Of a stretch of 64,000 nt of DNA, positions 29,400 through 39,921 are shown piece after piece. The stretch's first letter is position 1. Each line of letters begins with the position of its first letter. A program made the position numbers and the translations under genes. The notes under the pieces are model-generated. The model searched no databases, had not been told where the DNA came from, and saw only the letters and a program-made list of their open reading frames with translations. This DNA comes from Capitulum mitella (taxonomy: Eukaryota; Arthropoda; Thecostraca; Pollicipedomorpha; Pollicipedidae), in the NCBI GenBank assembly GCA_030062745.1, contig CP099839.1:27961451-28025450 (forward strand), given 5' to 3'.

Positions 29400-32300
29400 C
29401 TGAAATGACCACAGGCCGCAGTTTTGAGCCGGAACACAGAACAGACACAGCCGCGGACCGCGTCTCAACGCACGGTGAGATCACAACAGCAGTGTATATC
29501 AAACGAATCGTCAACTGCCGCTAACGAAAGCAGTGTCCCCATCTGGTGGGCGGAAACATAAGTAGTGGTGCCAGCGCTGACCAACAGATGAGGAAACTGA
29601 AACTCCAAATCCGATTGTATCCAGGTCAACGCACTCACCATGACGGGGTAAAAACGCCTGAAAGCGGCCACATGCACGAATGAACGGAACACGAACAGGC
29701 GATGGTGGTATAGTGGTGAGCATAGCTGCCTTCCAAGCAGCTGACCCGGGTTCGATTCCCGGCCATCGCAAATAATCGTTTTGAAAATTACCCAAGAGAT
29801 CCTGAAAGCACCCTCTGCCTCTTATAACATAAGAACCTTCTTAACGTCGAGACGCGGCCGTAGATTTTTCGCAGATACTCATCGCGATATCGTCGGAGAC
29901 CATGCCCAGATACTACATAAGAGGAGTCCAGCGGTGGGTTGTTATTCAGCCACTGGTCTGCTGACTTCTGGTCTGACCTATGACCTTGACCTTTAATCTC
30001 CCTGACCCCACCTCTGGGCTCTGCCTATTCTATGTATTACCCTCTGACCTCTGCCTGCTGACCTGTGACATCTCCCCTCTGACCTCTGGCCTCTGCCTAG
30101 TAACTTCTGGCCTCTAGCCTCTGGCATCTGCCTGCTGACCTCCGACCTGTGACCTCTGCCCGCTGACCCCTGACTCCTGCCTGACCGGTCTCTGCCCCGT
30201 GACGTCTGAGCGGCGGCTGACCTGTGTGGATGCGCTGGTGGCGGCGCAGGTCGGAGCGGCGGGAGAAGTGCTTCTCGCACGAGGGGCACGAGTGGCGCTG
30301 GGCCGGCCGCGGCAGGTCATGGCACTCCCGCAGGTGCTGCGCCAGCGTGGCCGGCGTCCTGTACAGCCGCGGCTCCGGACACGCCGGACACCGCTCCTCG
30401 GCACTGTCTGCGGACACCGCGGACACTGAGCACCTCCGGACACACCGGACACTAAACACCTGCGGACACCGCGGACACTGAGCACCTCCGGACACACCGG
30501 GCACCGCGGACACTGAACACCTGCGGACACCGCGGACACTGAGCACCTCCGGACACACCGGGCACCGCGGACACTGAACACCTGCGGACACACAGGATAC
30601 CGCGGACATTGAGCATCTCCGGACACACCAGACACCGCTCCTCGGCACTGTCTGCGGACACCAAGGACACTGAACACCTGCGGACACAGGATACCGCAGA
30701 CACTGAGCACCTCCGGACACACCGGACATAGCTCCTCGCACTGTCTGCGGACACCGCGGACACTGAACACCTGCGGACACACCGGACACCGCGGACACTG
30801 AACACCTGCGGACACACAGGATACCGTGGACAATGAGCAACTCCGGACACACAGGATACCGCGGACACTGAGCACCTCCGGACACTGGACACCGCTCCTG
30901 CGCACTGTCTGCGGACACCGCGGACACTGAACACCTGCGGACACAGGATACCGCGGACACTGAGAAGTTCCGGACACACAGGACACTTAAGTCAGTGAAC
31001 ACACGAAAAACAGACGCCGAGCATCTCCGGAGATATCGCTTACTGCAGTCACTGACTAGCTCCGGACATACCGGACACTGCGGACATCAGGCACCTCAGG
31101 ACAAACCGGCCACCGCGGACAGGGGCAGCTTCTGGAACAAGCGGGATGTTGCCCCGGCACGATTTAAGAACGACGGGACCTGTATTTCAGGACATAAACA
31201 CTTTGTATGACGTAGCTGACAGAGTCCACCTGCGCATAAGCCGGGTGTCGGATCACATGCGGTAGTCTGCCTGCCCCTGTGCTGGACAGGATCAGGAAGC
31301 TGCAAGTGTTGCCTTGGCACTATGAACCACAGGAAAACATCATCAAATCCACTTCATATTATCACGGGCGCATCCGAAAAAATGCCAGAAAGAGCCAGCT
31401 TTTCTTCGTGCACCCGTGTTCAACAAAAGAGGACATGACCGCAAAATCACCACACCCAAACCATGCTTCAGCAAAATGAGCCTCATGCAAAGATGTGCGG
31501 GGCCAGCGCCGCTGCTTCTCCTCCCTCATTTTCGTGAATTTGAATATACTGCTATCGCAAGACAAGAATGCTCACGTACTTGTAAAACGATCCCTACCCC
31601 ACCTTTCAGAGGTTCTTTCACAAAGAAATCCGATACAGTCAAATCTCGTTACTATGCCACCCGTGGGGACCGAGCGAAAGTGGCATAGTAGCGAGAGTGG
31701 CATAGTAACGAGGGTTTGTAAAACGGCTTTATTCTCTCAAGTTACCCATCAGCTCAACCCAAATCTCTCAAGAATCGTCGGCTGGCGCATCTTCTTTCGG
31801 CGGATCTCGTGCATCTCGTTGTCTAGCCGATCGCACGCTTGCATCACACCGGGCTTCCCCCTTCTCTGCTGCATGAACTTCCGGACGGTGCTCCATGCGC
31901 AGCATCTCCTCAGCAATCTCCTCCAGCGTGAAAGACCCGCCAGTCGCGAGGCGCTCGTCGGCTTCGAGAAAGTCACACAGCTCGATCTCCTCGTTCTCGT
32001 GCAACTTTTCCTCGGCAGGCAGAGCTTCCCAGATCTCGAGCAGCTCAGCATCCTCTGGCTCAGTTTGGATCTCCTCTTCGATGAACTTGGCCTTCGCGAA
32101 ACAGTTCCTGATCGTCGACTCGCTGACCTGCTCCCAAGCACGCGGGGCGACGTGTAGAGCGTCGAACAATGTGAACTTGAACTCCTTTCCCTTGTCCATG
32201 GCCTCGAGCCGGAGGCACAGCAGGAACTTCTTGTAGTGGCGCTTGAGGCTCTCTATGATTCCCTGATCCATTGGTTGAGAATTGGCTGTCGTGTTTGGTG

Positions 32301-35300
32301 GGGGAAAAAGACCAGTTGGATGTTGTCCAGCTGGAGCTCGGGAGGGTGGCCAGAGAAGTTATCGAGACAGAGCAGCACTCTGCGTCTCTGCTGGCCGAGT
32401 CGTCCGTCCCACGCACGCAACACCTCCTCGAAAAGCTCCGCCGTCATCCACGCCTTCGAGTTCGCCTTGTACTTGACCGGGATCTCCTTGTTCTTGAAAG
32501 CACGGGGTCTCTTGGAATTGCCGATCGCCAGAAGAGGGAACTTCTCGCTGCCGCTCATGTTTGCCCCGACCAGAAGAGTGATCCTTTGCTTGCTTCTCTT
32601 TCCTCCAGTGCACCGCTCTCCCCTGAAAGCCATGGTCTTGTTCGGAAGCAGCTGCCAGAAGAGTCCAGCCTCGTCCAGGTTGAAGACGTCGTCTGCGGAG
32701 AACTGCCCGAGCAAGGACCGGAGAACCTGTTGTTGCCACTCAAGAAGGGATTGCGAATCCACCGCTCCAGCGTCGCCCTGCACTGTCTTGAACGTGATGC
32801 CGTGGCGCTTCTTGAAATTGTCCAGCCAACCGTCGCTCGCCATGAAGTCCGGGATGTGCATCACCTCCGCCAATCTCATCGCCTTCTCCTTGATCAGATC
32901 GCCGCTGACTGGCAGATTCCGTCCTCTTGCTTGCTTCAGCCACATGAGCACCCCCTCATCGAGCGTCGGGTCGTGAGCCTGCGTCAGCTTCATGCGCTTC
33001 GATGGAACTCCAGCTTTGATGGCCGCCTCGATTGCATCCTTCTTGCTGAGAATGCCCTTCACGGTGGTTCTCTTAACTTCGACGCCCCATTTCTTGTTCA
33101 TCTCCCTGGCCAGCTTGGACTGATTCGGCTCCTTCTTCGCGGCATCGATGATCTCCTTTTTGTCCTTCAGCGTAAAGTCGGTTCGCTTGCGCTTCTGAGC
33201 TGACATTGTGGGCTGAATTTGAAAAAAATTGAATTCGAAAATACAACACACACAATCGTGGCACAGTAGCGAGATTAGGGGGTGGCATAGTAAATTTATT
33301 TTGTATTGAATCTTGTCGGGCCCGAGCAAAAGTGGTACAATAGCGAGAGTGGCATAGTAGCGAGGTGGCATAGTAACGAGATTTGACTGTACTGCCAAGA
33401 AAGAGAATGGGTGATGACGCTTCTAGCCCCATCTAGCGGCAAAACAGAAAGTAGTAATAGCGTATCCGAATACTAGATGTCAACAATAGCTTTCACTTCA
33501 CCGGACGGTGGCGAGGTCAACATACTCACAGTGAACTAGCAAACACCTGAGCGTGGCTGCATGCATCAAGAAATCACCCTCGAACAGGCGATGGTGGTAT
33601 AGTGGTGAGCATAGCTGCCTTCCAAGCAGTTGACCCGGGTTCGATTCCCGGCCATCGCAGTCAGTTGTTTAGTGGAAAGCAGAGTATACTGGTGTTACAT
33701 GTTATGGTGATTCGTAATACTGAATTGGCCTAAGATCGCGAAGGATCATTTGCTCCATACGACTGGAAGCTGAGAAGGTCTTTCCCCACACTTGACCTCT
33801 GCTTGAACACAGATGAACGCTTGTCAGACACAAATGCTGCAGAAGGAATGATAATTCCCACGAACCTCGGCCCAGACCGGGTAAGCACACTTAACATGGT
33901 GGGCGTCTCTAGACCCAAAGGACAACGCGGTCAGGGTAAACGCCACTGGATGACGGGGACAGAGGAAGTGCTTTCAGAAAACGTGGAGAAACTGGACGTT
34001 GTTACAGCTAGTTTAAGGACGCTAACAACGGTAGCGTCCTCGTGGTGGTATAGTGGTGAGCATAGCTGCCTTCCAAGCAATTGACCCGGGTTCGATTCCC
34101 GGCCATCGCAACAACGAGTTTAAAAATACGATATACGAGCAGCCTTGAACCCACTGTAGATGTACATCCTGACAAATCAAACAATGGACAGTCTCTGGGT
34201 CGGACAGGATCGGGAAGCTACGGGCGTTGCCGTGGAACCACAGTCAGATGAAGGGCATGGTATGGTACACATGAAGGGTACTACGGGAAAATATCATATG
34301 CTGGGAGGATCCAGTGTCTCCTTCAGTGGCACTGCTCCGTAAAAGGTGAAACAGCTGCAAATCACAACATCCAAAACATGCTTAGGCACCTGCAGCACTA
34401 AACTTGGGACCAGTTGTGCCCCCTCCCCTCACGTTTTTGTAATTCTGCAAATACTGAGATCACAAGGAGATCAGGTCCACAAACTTGCCGAACAATCCCT
34501 AACGCTGACTTGCGAAGTTTCCTTTATACCGCAACCAGGCAGTGCCAAGGAATAAACGATAAAGTCTTTAGCCCCATCTAGCGATCAAACCAGAAAGCAG
34601 TAATGACGCATCTCAGCAACAGATGACAATCAAAACTTTCACTTAACCGAAGGGTGTCGAGGTCATGTACTCACGGTGAAAGTAACAACACCTGAACGTG
34701 ACTGCATGAACCCAAGATTACATCTACAACAGGCGATGGTGGTATAGTGGTGAGCATAGCTGCCTTCCAAGCAGTTGACCCGGGTTCGATTCCCGGCCAT
34801 CGCAGCAAAGAGTTTTAAAAACTTTCAGCCGATTCAGTAACTCCGCAACAGAGCAAGAAGCCGTGGACACCTCGCTAAAGCGTCCATTCCAAAGCTGATA
34901 CGAGTCGACCCCAGTGCGGCGGCGGATCCCACTCACCACTGTGTTTCAGCATGTGCTTCTTGAGGTTGCCCTGGTCGGAGAAGGCGCGTTGGCAGAGATG
35001 GCAGCTGAAGGGCTTCTCGCCCGTGTGCGTCCGAAGATGGCGCTGATAGTTGTACTGGCAGGTGAAGCGGGTGAGGCATACAGCACACTGCAGACCACCC
35101 TCTGCAACGCAAATTAGCCTCTTTAGCAAGGTATCGGCAGCGCGCGAAGGGCGTCGGGGGACAGAAATGTTTCCAGACGTCGAATATCAATAGTTACGTC
35201 TATATATAACATCACATCAGTGTTGTACAGCACAACCGGCGCGATAGGCACGCGTTCACAGCGTCTTTCGAAAACAGTGACAACGCGGATCTCAGCAAAT

Positions 35301-38300
35301 GGACGCTTATAGCGGCGCTGGGATTATTTGTTCCTGAAAGTCGATGTTTTATAACATGTGTCTGATAGTCTTCGGTGTAAAATTGTTGATATTGTGGGAC
35401 TGAAATCCAACAGTCGTATTTTCTCTTGCATAAATAAATGTCATTACAGCTTACCAGAGTTGTGGGTGGCCATGTGTCTGTCCAAAGTAGACTTTTGCAG
35501 GAACTTCGAGGAACAAACCGTGCACTTGTGCGAGGGTGGCGTCCCTGAAGAGAAATAACGTTTTGTCACATGCTCAAGTCTACACGTGGGAAAAATGACT
35601 GAAGATTTTTCCGTTTGCACTTAGAGCTTCACAACAGGGGCGCAGTTGGAGCCCGACATCAGCGACAAGTCGGACTATTCCAGCGTTCTGTGATAACGAC
35701 CAAACACTCGTCAATGCCATAACCACTGGCCACGATAAAAGTCATCCAGCCTGGCATGGCGAAGCGCAGACAAGAATTGTTTCTTACTCGTATGCCAAAA
35801 TGTATAACACAAATGTCAAAGGGTAACAAAAACTATGCTAAGTACGAATCCTATATTGACGGGTGTGACATCAGAATTTCAGAAGGCGAGGAAACAGCCC
35901 AGAGAGCCGGTGCCAACCTCCCAGTCACCGTTCAGCCGACTGTTCACTGCCTTAAAAATCGTCGGAGAAGTGACTCGATCACACTGGGATCCACGCACGC
36001 ATTACTTACATTTTGAACCGCATACATCGCAACAACATTACGAACTTGACATTGCGTTCTTCCCGAAAATGTTCGCAAGGCATGGACACAATTTTGCTTC
36101 TGCCATAATGACTAACGATTCTTTCGATTCAACTACTGGTTAGGGAAAACTAACTACAAAGCAGGCTTGTGCCTGATTCTGAATCCAAATTTCGGACGTT
36201 TGTTGAACCTGCAATTTAAGTGAATTGGGCACAAGCCTTCTACAAACACATGCTTCTAGCATGGCGGTGAACTAGACTGAAACGTTAACTTGCGCCCGAG
36301 ATATTTGTTTTCGGACTGAAATATTACCTTCCCAATCGTTTTTTCTTCACATTCATCATATTCCATAGTACAAACTTAACCATTAGGAAATACCTCATAC
36401 CTTTATGTCTATTCATGTGATAGTTGTAGTGCTGCCTCACATTCCCTTTCCAAGAGCACAGCGAGCAACGGTACCGAGCTTTGCCCGTGCGACAGCTGAT
36501 GTGGTACTTCCAGTGGGAGAATGTGCAGAAGCGCTTGCTGCACGCCAGGCACTCATATGCAGGTTTAGAGCCCTCTGCAACGAGCACAGGCGAATCGCGA
36601 GTTTTTTTTTTAAGTTTGACTCAGACAATGAAGACAGAATCACGGTAAATCCAAGAAAACCAGTCACAATATTCACACGAAGGCCATTCGGAAACGGCTG
36701 GAACAAAAACAGCATGCCCTCCAGCAGGCGTCACTTCGCAGAAGCTCAGACACCCACCTGTTTCGACTTTCTTGACCACCATGAAGGCGGTGAGGCGTTT
36801 CGAGCCGGACCTCCTGGCGGCCTTGTCAGGGCGCTTGTCCCGCGGAGCCGCTCCGGCCTTGGCGTCCGCCGCATAGTCGGAGAGCGGCGCCGCGCGCGCC
36901 CGGCCAGCCTCCGCCGTCAGCCCGCCCTCCTGGTGCATCAGCGCCAGGATGCGGGCCTTCTTGGTGCGCGGCGGCGGCGGACCGGGCTCCGTCGGGCCCG
37001 TCTGCTGGCCGGTCGGCTGCCGGTCGGCGGGCGCCGCGCCGCCGCCGGTCGCCGCTGCCGGGCCGTCGGTAACGACGGTGGAGGTTCTCGCCGGAGAGGT
37101 GGCGGCAGAGGCGCGCGCCGGAGAGGCGACGGCTTCCGACACACGCCTGTCCGCATCGTGTGTCTCTCCTTGAGGCGCAGCAGACGGGGCCGCTTCAGGA
37201 CGGCGTTTGGACCGCGGCCGGAGCGGTGCGCTCCTGGAGAGACTGGGTTTGACGGTGTCGCTCGCCGACTCCCTGCTCAGCGCCATCTTTTTCCTGCTCT
37301 GTCCCGGGTCTAGAGAAGCCGCTGCGCGTTTCGGCGTTCTCCGTGCTGTCTCGGTGCTCCCTGGTTCGGGAGGTCGATGGGAAACGTTTCCGGTTTCGCC
37401 GGCGCTGAACGACTCCCCTGCACTTTCCGAACGTTTGGCCGACTTTGAGGCCGAAGCAGGCGCGTTCCCTGAGTGTGGAGGACCGGGCGCACTTTTCGCC
37501 CGTGGAACCGATTCCCCGGCCAGAGAGCCGCCGCCAATCGGATCCCCAACCGTCTGCGAGGACGATTCCGTTCGCGACGCAGCCGAACGGCTGGTCCCGG
37601 ACGCAACAGCTCGCCTGGCAGCCTCAACCGGCGGCCGCGCAGCCCGCCGCGGAGCCCCGTCCACCTGTCCCGCCTCGGCCGGCCGTCTCTGAGTACTACC
37701 CCAGCCCCGCGGACCGGCGGCTACGACCACCGGCCGCGGCGAGAGGTCCTCCGGCTCGGCCGCGTCCGAACGACGGACGGCCACCTCCGGGAGGACGGCC
37801 AGCAGCGGCGACGGCGGCGGCCCGGCGCCGGCCAGCTGCGTGCGCAGCTGCAGGATCCGCGCCGCCGGCTGCAGGAAGCTCGGCACCGTCGTCTGTCGCT
37901 CCGGCCGGTCGGGCGGCCCGCTCCCGGCGGCCGACACGCGCTGCCAGACGCTGCTGCCGGCGCCGAGCGGCGGCCGGCCGCCGCCGCCGACCGCGACCAC
38001 GGCGGCCGGCCGCGCGGTCTGGACCGCGCTGCCACCCTCCGCCTGCCCGGCGCCGGACCAGTCCGCAGCGGCCGCCGGCGGCGCCGTCCGCTGCCCATGC
38101 CCGCCGACTTGCTCGCTCGACAGCCGGCTCTGCTCCGACTCGGACGCCGTCTGCGGCCTCACGCGCACCGTTCGGTTCTGCCCCCGCGTTCTGACCGCGG
38201 CCGGGGCAGCGGCGGCCGGTCGGGCCGGACTGGCGCGGTCGGGCGCCGCCGTCGCCGGCCCGCTGTCCTGGCGCACAGGCGGCGGCGCGGCCGGACCGGG

Positions 38301-39591
38301 CTCCCACGCCCGCGGCTCGGCCGACGGAGCCGGCTCGGGGGGCGCGGGCGCGGGCGCTCCGTGCGCGTCGCCCGCCGGCCACGGCTGCTCGCAGGCCCAA
38401 AACGGTCCGGACAAGATGGAGGAGTCGACCGGGGCCAGTCGCACTGGCGACTCGACCACCTGCAGCGGCGCTGCGGGACGAATAAGACACGATGAGCCCC
38501 ATTGTAATGTACTGAGCATAGCATAGAGACGCCATAGCAAACGAGCTGCCAAGCAATGACAACCATGGGCGGTGCCACCGTGGGGTACGTGGGTTACCAG
38601 GACCTCACAGTCATTTGAATGTGGGGTACTGCCTATACTCAGTACCCCACAGCAATCGTAACCTGTGGGGTGAAATAATGTGAAGCATATGACTGGCATT
38701 TAGATTTCTGGGATGTGAAGAAAATTGTAAGTTTTTTTGCATATGGAAGCAGTTTTGAAACTCAGTCATTTAACGAAATGAATGATGCGAGACAATTATC
38801 GGTCCGACTTCGATATAGGCCTGAAATCTGGTGTACGATACAGGAAATTGTTTGACATTTGGTCCAGGAAATTTCACTTCGGATATACTGTGGTAAAGCT
38901 TGCTTTTATGAAAGAGATCACAGAAATCTGGCCATTGCTCCGAAGAGGAGACAAATTCCAAAACCCGCGTGATTACTAACTTCGGCTACTGCCCGTTTCA
39001 CGGCCATTTCGGCCAGATAAGCGACATATTCTCTATTGTTAAGACTGCACATCGTAAAATGAAGCGGCCAAAGCCCAGGAGGAAACCGCGTTTTGAGGGG
39101 GGGGGGGGAGAGGGCCTCCTTTCAAGAGCTCATCGTCTGCGCTGCGCCCTTGGCAATACCCCACAGTCCAAAATCCGTGGCGCCGCCCCTGATGTCAACA
39201 ACCCTAGGGTGTTGGCGCAGGAATCCAGCAATGTTTTTACAGCACACAGTTGTATCCAACAACCCAGAAAATGTTATTAAGAAATCGGTAACGTAAAATG
39301 AACGCTTGATGTTCTTAGCAGTGTCAGCCACCACCTTCTTCACAACACGTATGCTGGACTCTGTGAAACGCAGACTATGTCATGGACTTCAGAGTGTACC
39401 ACATTTTTACTTGGAAGAAAGACAAACAGCAAAACATCCGAGCAAGAGTCACAGCTTACCTTTGCACGACCAGCAGCCATCCTCCTCCGACAGAAGACAG
39501 AACCGACACTTTATGTGGCCGCAGGCATCTGTGACAAGTCTGTTCCCTCTGCTGGCCACCAGACGGTGACATTGTGGGCAGCCATCAGAGA
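28330..39591 (-). CDS. C2H2 zinc-finger protein with N-terminal RING-like Cys cluster, 7 exons, 5' end missing
   Basis: Seven minus-strand exons (39591-39460, 38470-36758, 36574-36401, 35544-35455, 35101-34937, 30407-30222, 29399-28330) splice with phase 1 at every junction and end at a TGA at 28330-28332, giving about 1,176 residues. The first exon carries a Cys/His cluster (GCPQCHRLV, TDACGHIKCRFCLL, GCWSC). The second is a long disordered Ser/Pro/Ala region. The next four hold C2H2 fingers, with a TGEKPF linker between two of them, and the last opens with CPFC...HMSASH, then a disordered tail. The layout suggests a nuclear, probably DNA-binding regulator. I cannot assign an orthologue. It converges on APC. 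Its introns host tRNA genes, a Tigger element and splice-site repeats. The start codon exon lies at higher coordinates and was not found. Confidence 0.85.
29699..29770 (+). tRNA. tRNA-Gly(TCC)
   Basis: 72 nt with a full cloverleaf: acceptor GCGATGG/CCATCGC, anticodon stem GCTGC/GCAGC, loop CTTCCAA (anticodon TCC), T-loop GGTTCGATTCC. The internal A box (TGGTATAGTGG) and B box (GGTTCGATTCC) are intact. It lies antisense in the last intron of the zinc-finger gene. Confidence 0.97.
30001..30221 (-). repeat. Degenerate GGTCAG repeat after the donor of zinc-finger exon f
   Basis: On the minus strand the donor CACAG|GTCAGC is followed by about 15 variants of GGTCAG/GGCAGAGGTCAC/AGGTCAGCAGGCAGAG. 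The plus strand reads as CTGACCTCTGCC repeats. Several units keep CAG|GTCAG. Confidence 0.7.
30222..30407 (-). CDS. Zinc-finger gene exon f: two fingers, flanked on both sides by splice-site repeats
   Basis: The acceptor is GTCCGCAG and the donor CACACAG|GTCAGC, phase 1/1. It encodes ERCPACPEPRLYRTPATLAQ and HLRECH, then HSCPSCEKHFSRRSDLRRHQ and RIHTG. The acceptor plus first 20 nt of the exon are re-copied several times upstream, and GGTCAG-type donor repeats fill the downstream intron. Confidence 0.9.
30400..30990 (-). repeat. Minisatellite re-copying the acceptor of zinc-finger exon f
   Basis: On the minus strand, units of GTGTCCGCAGGTGTTCAG and TGTCCGCGGTGTCCG alternate for about 580 bp, with 12/24-bp internal periodicity. 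The acceptor together with the first exon bases (CCGCAG|ACAGTGCCGAGGAG) recurs, slightly diverged, at about 30642-30660, 30730-30750 and 30890-30912. Frames through it are open and Cys/Val/Ser-rich but are repeat artefacts. Confidence 0.88.
31279..31633 (+). repeat. Duplicated tRNA-Gly module A, left part (split by Tigger)
   Basis: Shares GGACAGGATC.GGAAGCT, GTTGCC.TGG, AACCACAG and many later words in order with 34200-34540. The module resumes after the Tigger element at 33392 (CTAGCCCCATCTAGCG, CAACA..AGATG, CACCTGA.CGTG, AACAGGCGATGG) and ends with the tRNA at 33659. Confidence 0.75.
31636..33389 (-). mobile_element. pogo/Tigger-type DNA transposon
   Basis: 1,754 bp with terminal inverted repeats of about 27 bp starting CAGTCAAATCTCGTTACTAT at both ends, flanked by TA on each side (31634-31635 and 33390-33391), as expected for Tc1/mariner-pogo insertions. 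Subterminal GTGGCATAGTAGCGAG words repeat near both ends. A single transposase gene lies inside on the minus strand. Confidence 0.95.
31768..33206 (-). pseudogene. Tigger transposase, one frameshift
   Basis: The ATG at 33206 opens MSAQKRKRTDFTLKDKKEII (CENP-B/pogo N-terminal helix-turn-helix), then WLDNFKKRHGI (second DNA-binding helix), a DDE core with DEAGLFWQLLP (first Asp), LLCLDNFSGH (second Asp) and, in another frame, QPMDQGIIESLKRHY (third Asp). The two frames meet at a G-run on the plus strand (about 32297-32304), where one base is lost relative to the family. The downstream frame continues with acidic sequence to 31768. Otherwise the gene has no internal stop, so inactivation looks recent. 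Confidence 0.92.
33588..33659 (+). tRNA. tRNA-Gly(TCC)
   Basis: Identical to the copy at 29699 except one base in the anticodon stem (GCAGT, a G-T pair). All arms are intact. Lies 198 bp after the right end of the Tigger element. Confidence 0.97.
34039..34110 (+). pseudogene. tRNA-Gly(TCC) pseudogene
   Basis: From base 5 onward it matches the intact copies, but the 5' acceptor strand reads CTCGTGG against CCATCGC, destroying most of the stem, and the anticodon stem has a C-A mismatch (GCAAT). The internal promoter boxes survive. Confidence 0.88.
34200..34804 (+). repeat. Duplicated tRNA-Gly module B (no Tigger)
   Basis: Uninterrupted paralogue of module A, including the shared TAGCCCCATCTAGCG segment at about 34568 and the tRNA at its right end. 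It supplies the approximate empty site for the Tigger insertion (GCAGTGCCAAGGAATAAACG against CTGCCAAGAAAGAGAATGGG in A). Confidence 0.75.
34733..34804 (+). tRNA. tRNA-Gly(TCC)
   Basis: Same sequence as the copy at 33588 with an intact cloverleaf. It ends a duplicated module of about 600 bp shared with 31279-33659. Confidence 0.97.
34937..35101 (-). CDS. Zinc-finger gene exon e: two C2H2 fingers with TGEKPF linker
   Basis: The acceptor is GTTGCAG and the donor CACAGTG|GTGAGT, phase 1/1. It encodes LQCAVCLTRFTCQYNYQRHL, RTHTGEKPF and SCHLCQRAFSDQGNLKKHML then KH. The canonical linker implies tandem DNA-binding fingers. Confidence 0.93.
35455..35544 (-). CDS. Zinc-finger gene exon d: one C2H2 finger
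   Basis: The acceptor is TCTTCAG and the donor AACTCTG|GTAAGC, phase 1/1. It encodes HKCTVCSSKFLQKSTLDRHM then ATH, a textbook C2H2 finger. Confidence 0.9.
36401..36574 (-). CDS. Zinc-finger gene exon c: C2H2-type finger pair
   Basis: The acceptor is GTTGCAG and the donor ATAAAG|GTATGA, phase 1/1. It encodes YECLACSKRFCTFSHWKYH followed by YRCSLCSWKGNVRQHYNYHM and HK: two CxxC modules with downstream His pairs (the first ends H-x4-C, an unusual final ligand). Confidence 0.85.
36758..38470 (-). CDS. Zinc-finger gene exon b: long disordered region
   Basis: The acceptor is GTCCCGCAG and the donor GAAACAG|GTGGGT; 1,713 nt, phase 1/1. The translation is Ala/Pro/Ser-rich with basic patches (PRTKKARILALMHQEGGL, RRSGSKRLTAFMVVKKVE). 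No folded domain recognised. A nearer acceptor (CGCTGCAG) would break phase. Confidence 0.78.
39460..39591 (-). CDS. Zinc-finger gene exon a: RING-like C/H cluster
   Basis: On the minus strand the acceptor is TTTCAG and the donor TGCAAAG|GTAAGC; 132 nt, phase 1/1. It encodes SDGCPQCHRLVASRGNRLVT then DACGHIKCRFCLL and EEDGCWSC. The spacing C-x2-C, C-x-H-x2-C-x2-C, C-x2-C is RING-like, a head module I associate with arthropod C2H2 proteins. Confidence 0.8.
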
Positions 39592-39813
39592 CTGAAATGA
39601 ACAGAATATCACAAAACGGCCGGAAATGTTTATCACCTTGTCTTCAGACGAACAGCACTGATGCACAAAGGGATAAGGAACATCACCGAGTTTGTAATAT
39701 GGGCAAGCAAATCCCTCGAGCAGAAGGCGGCGAAGTTACAGAAAGAAACCATTGCAAGCAGGAATACATCTGAAGGGAGTGTAAATTAAACAGTATTAAA
39801 CACAAGTGGCATA

Positions 39814-39814
<1 letters not shown>

Positions 39815-39881
<67 letters not shown>
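39815..39881. repeat. (TA)n microsatellite
   Basis: About 30 TA dinucleotides preceded by GTGTG. Confidence 0.95.
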
Positions 39882-39885
<4 letters not shown>

Positions 39886-39894
39886 AGCATACAT

Positions 39895-39921
39895 AAGCTT
39901 CTCCCAAAAAGGGACTTGTAT
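39895..39921. repeat. 27-bp hairpin word shared with 50934-50960
   Basis: An identical 27-nt string beginning AAGCTTCTCCCAAAAAGGGA occurs here and at 50934. In the second copy, flanking bases extend it into an imperfect palindrome (ATACAAG ... CTTGTAT, with TCCC/GGGA inside). Confidence 0.85.

Noticed and set aside
28243-29524. Long plus-strand open frames across 28.2-29.5 kb
   Set aside because: Complement of the zinc-finger terminal exon, which has a C2H2 finger and phase-correct acceptor on the minus strand.
29511-29795. Minus-strand open frame with RWPGIEPGSAAWKAAMLTTI
   Set aside because: Antisense reading of the tRNA-Gly gene. The same applies to the similar frame at 34724-34939.
30097-31002. 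Minus-strand frames of about 300 codons full of CVRRCSVSAVS
   Set aside because: Only the last part (30222-30407) is a real exon; the rest is the splice-acceptor minisatellite read through.
32271-33203. 310-codon plus-strand open frame
   Set aside because: Complement of the Tigger transposase; the minus strand has the DDE and CENP-B motifs.
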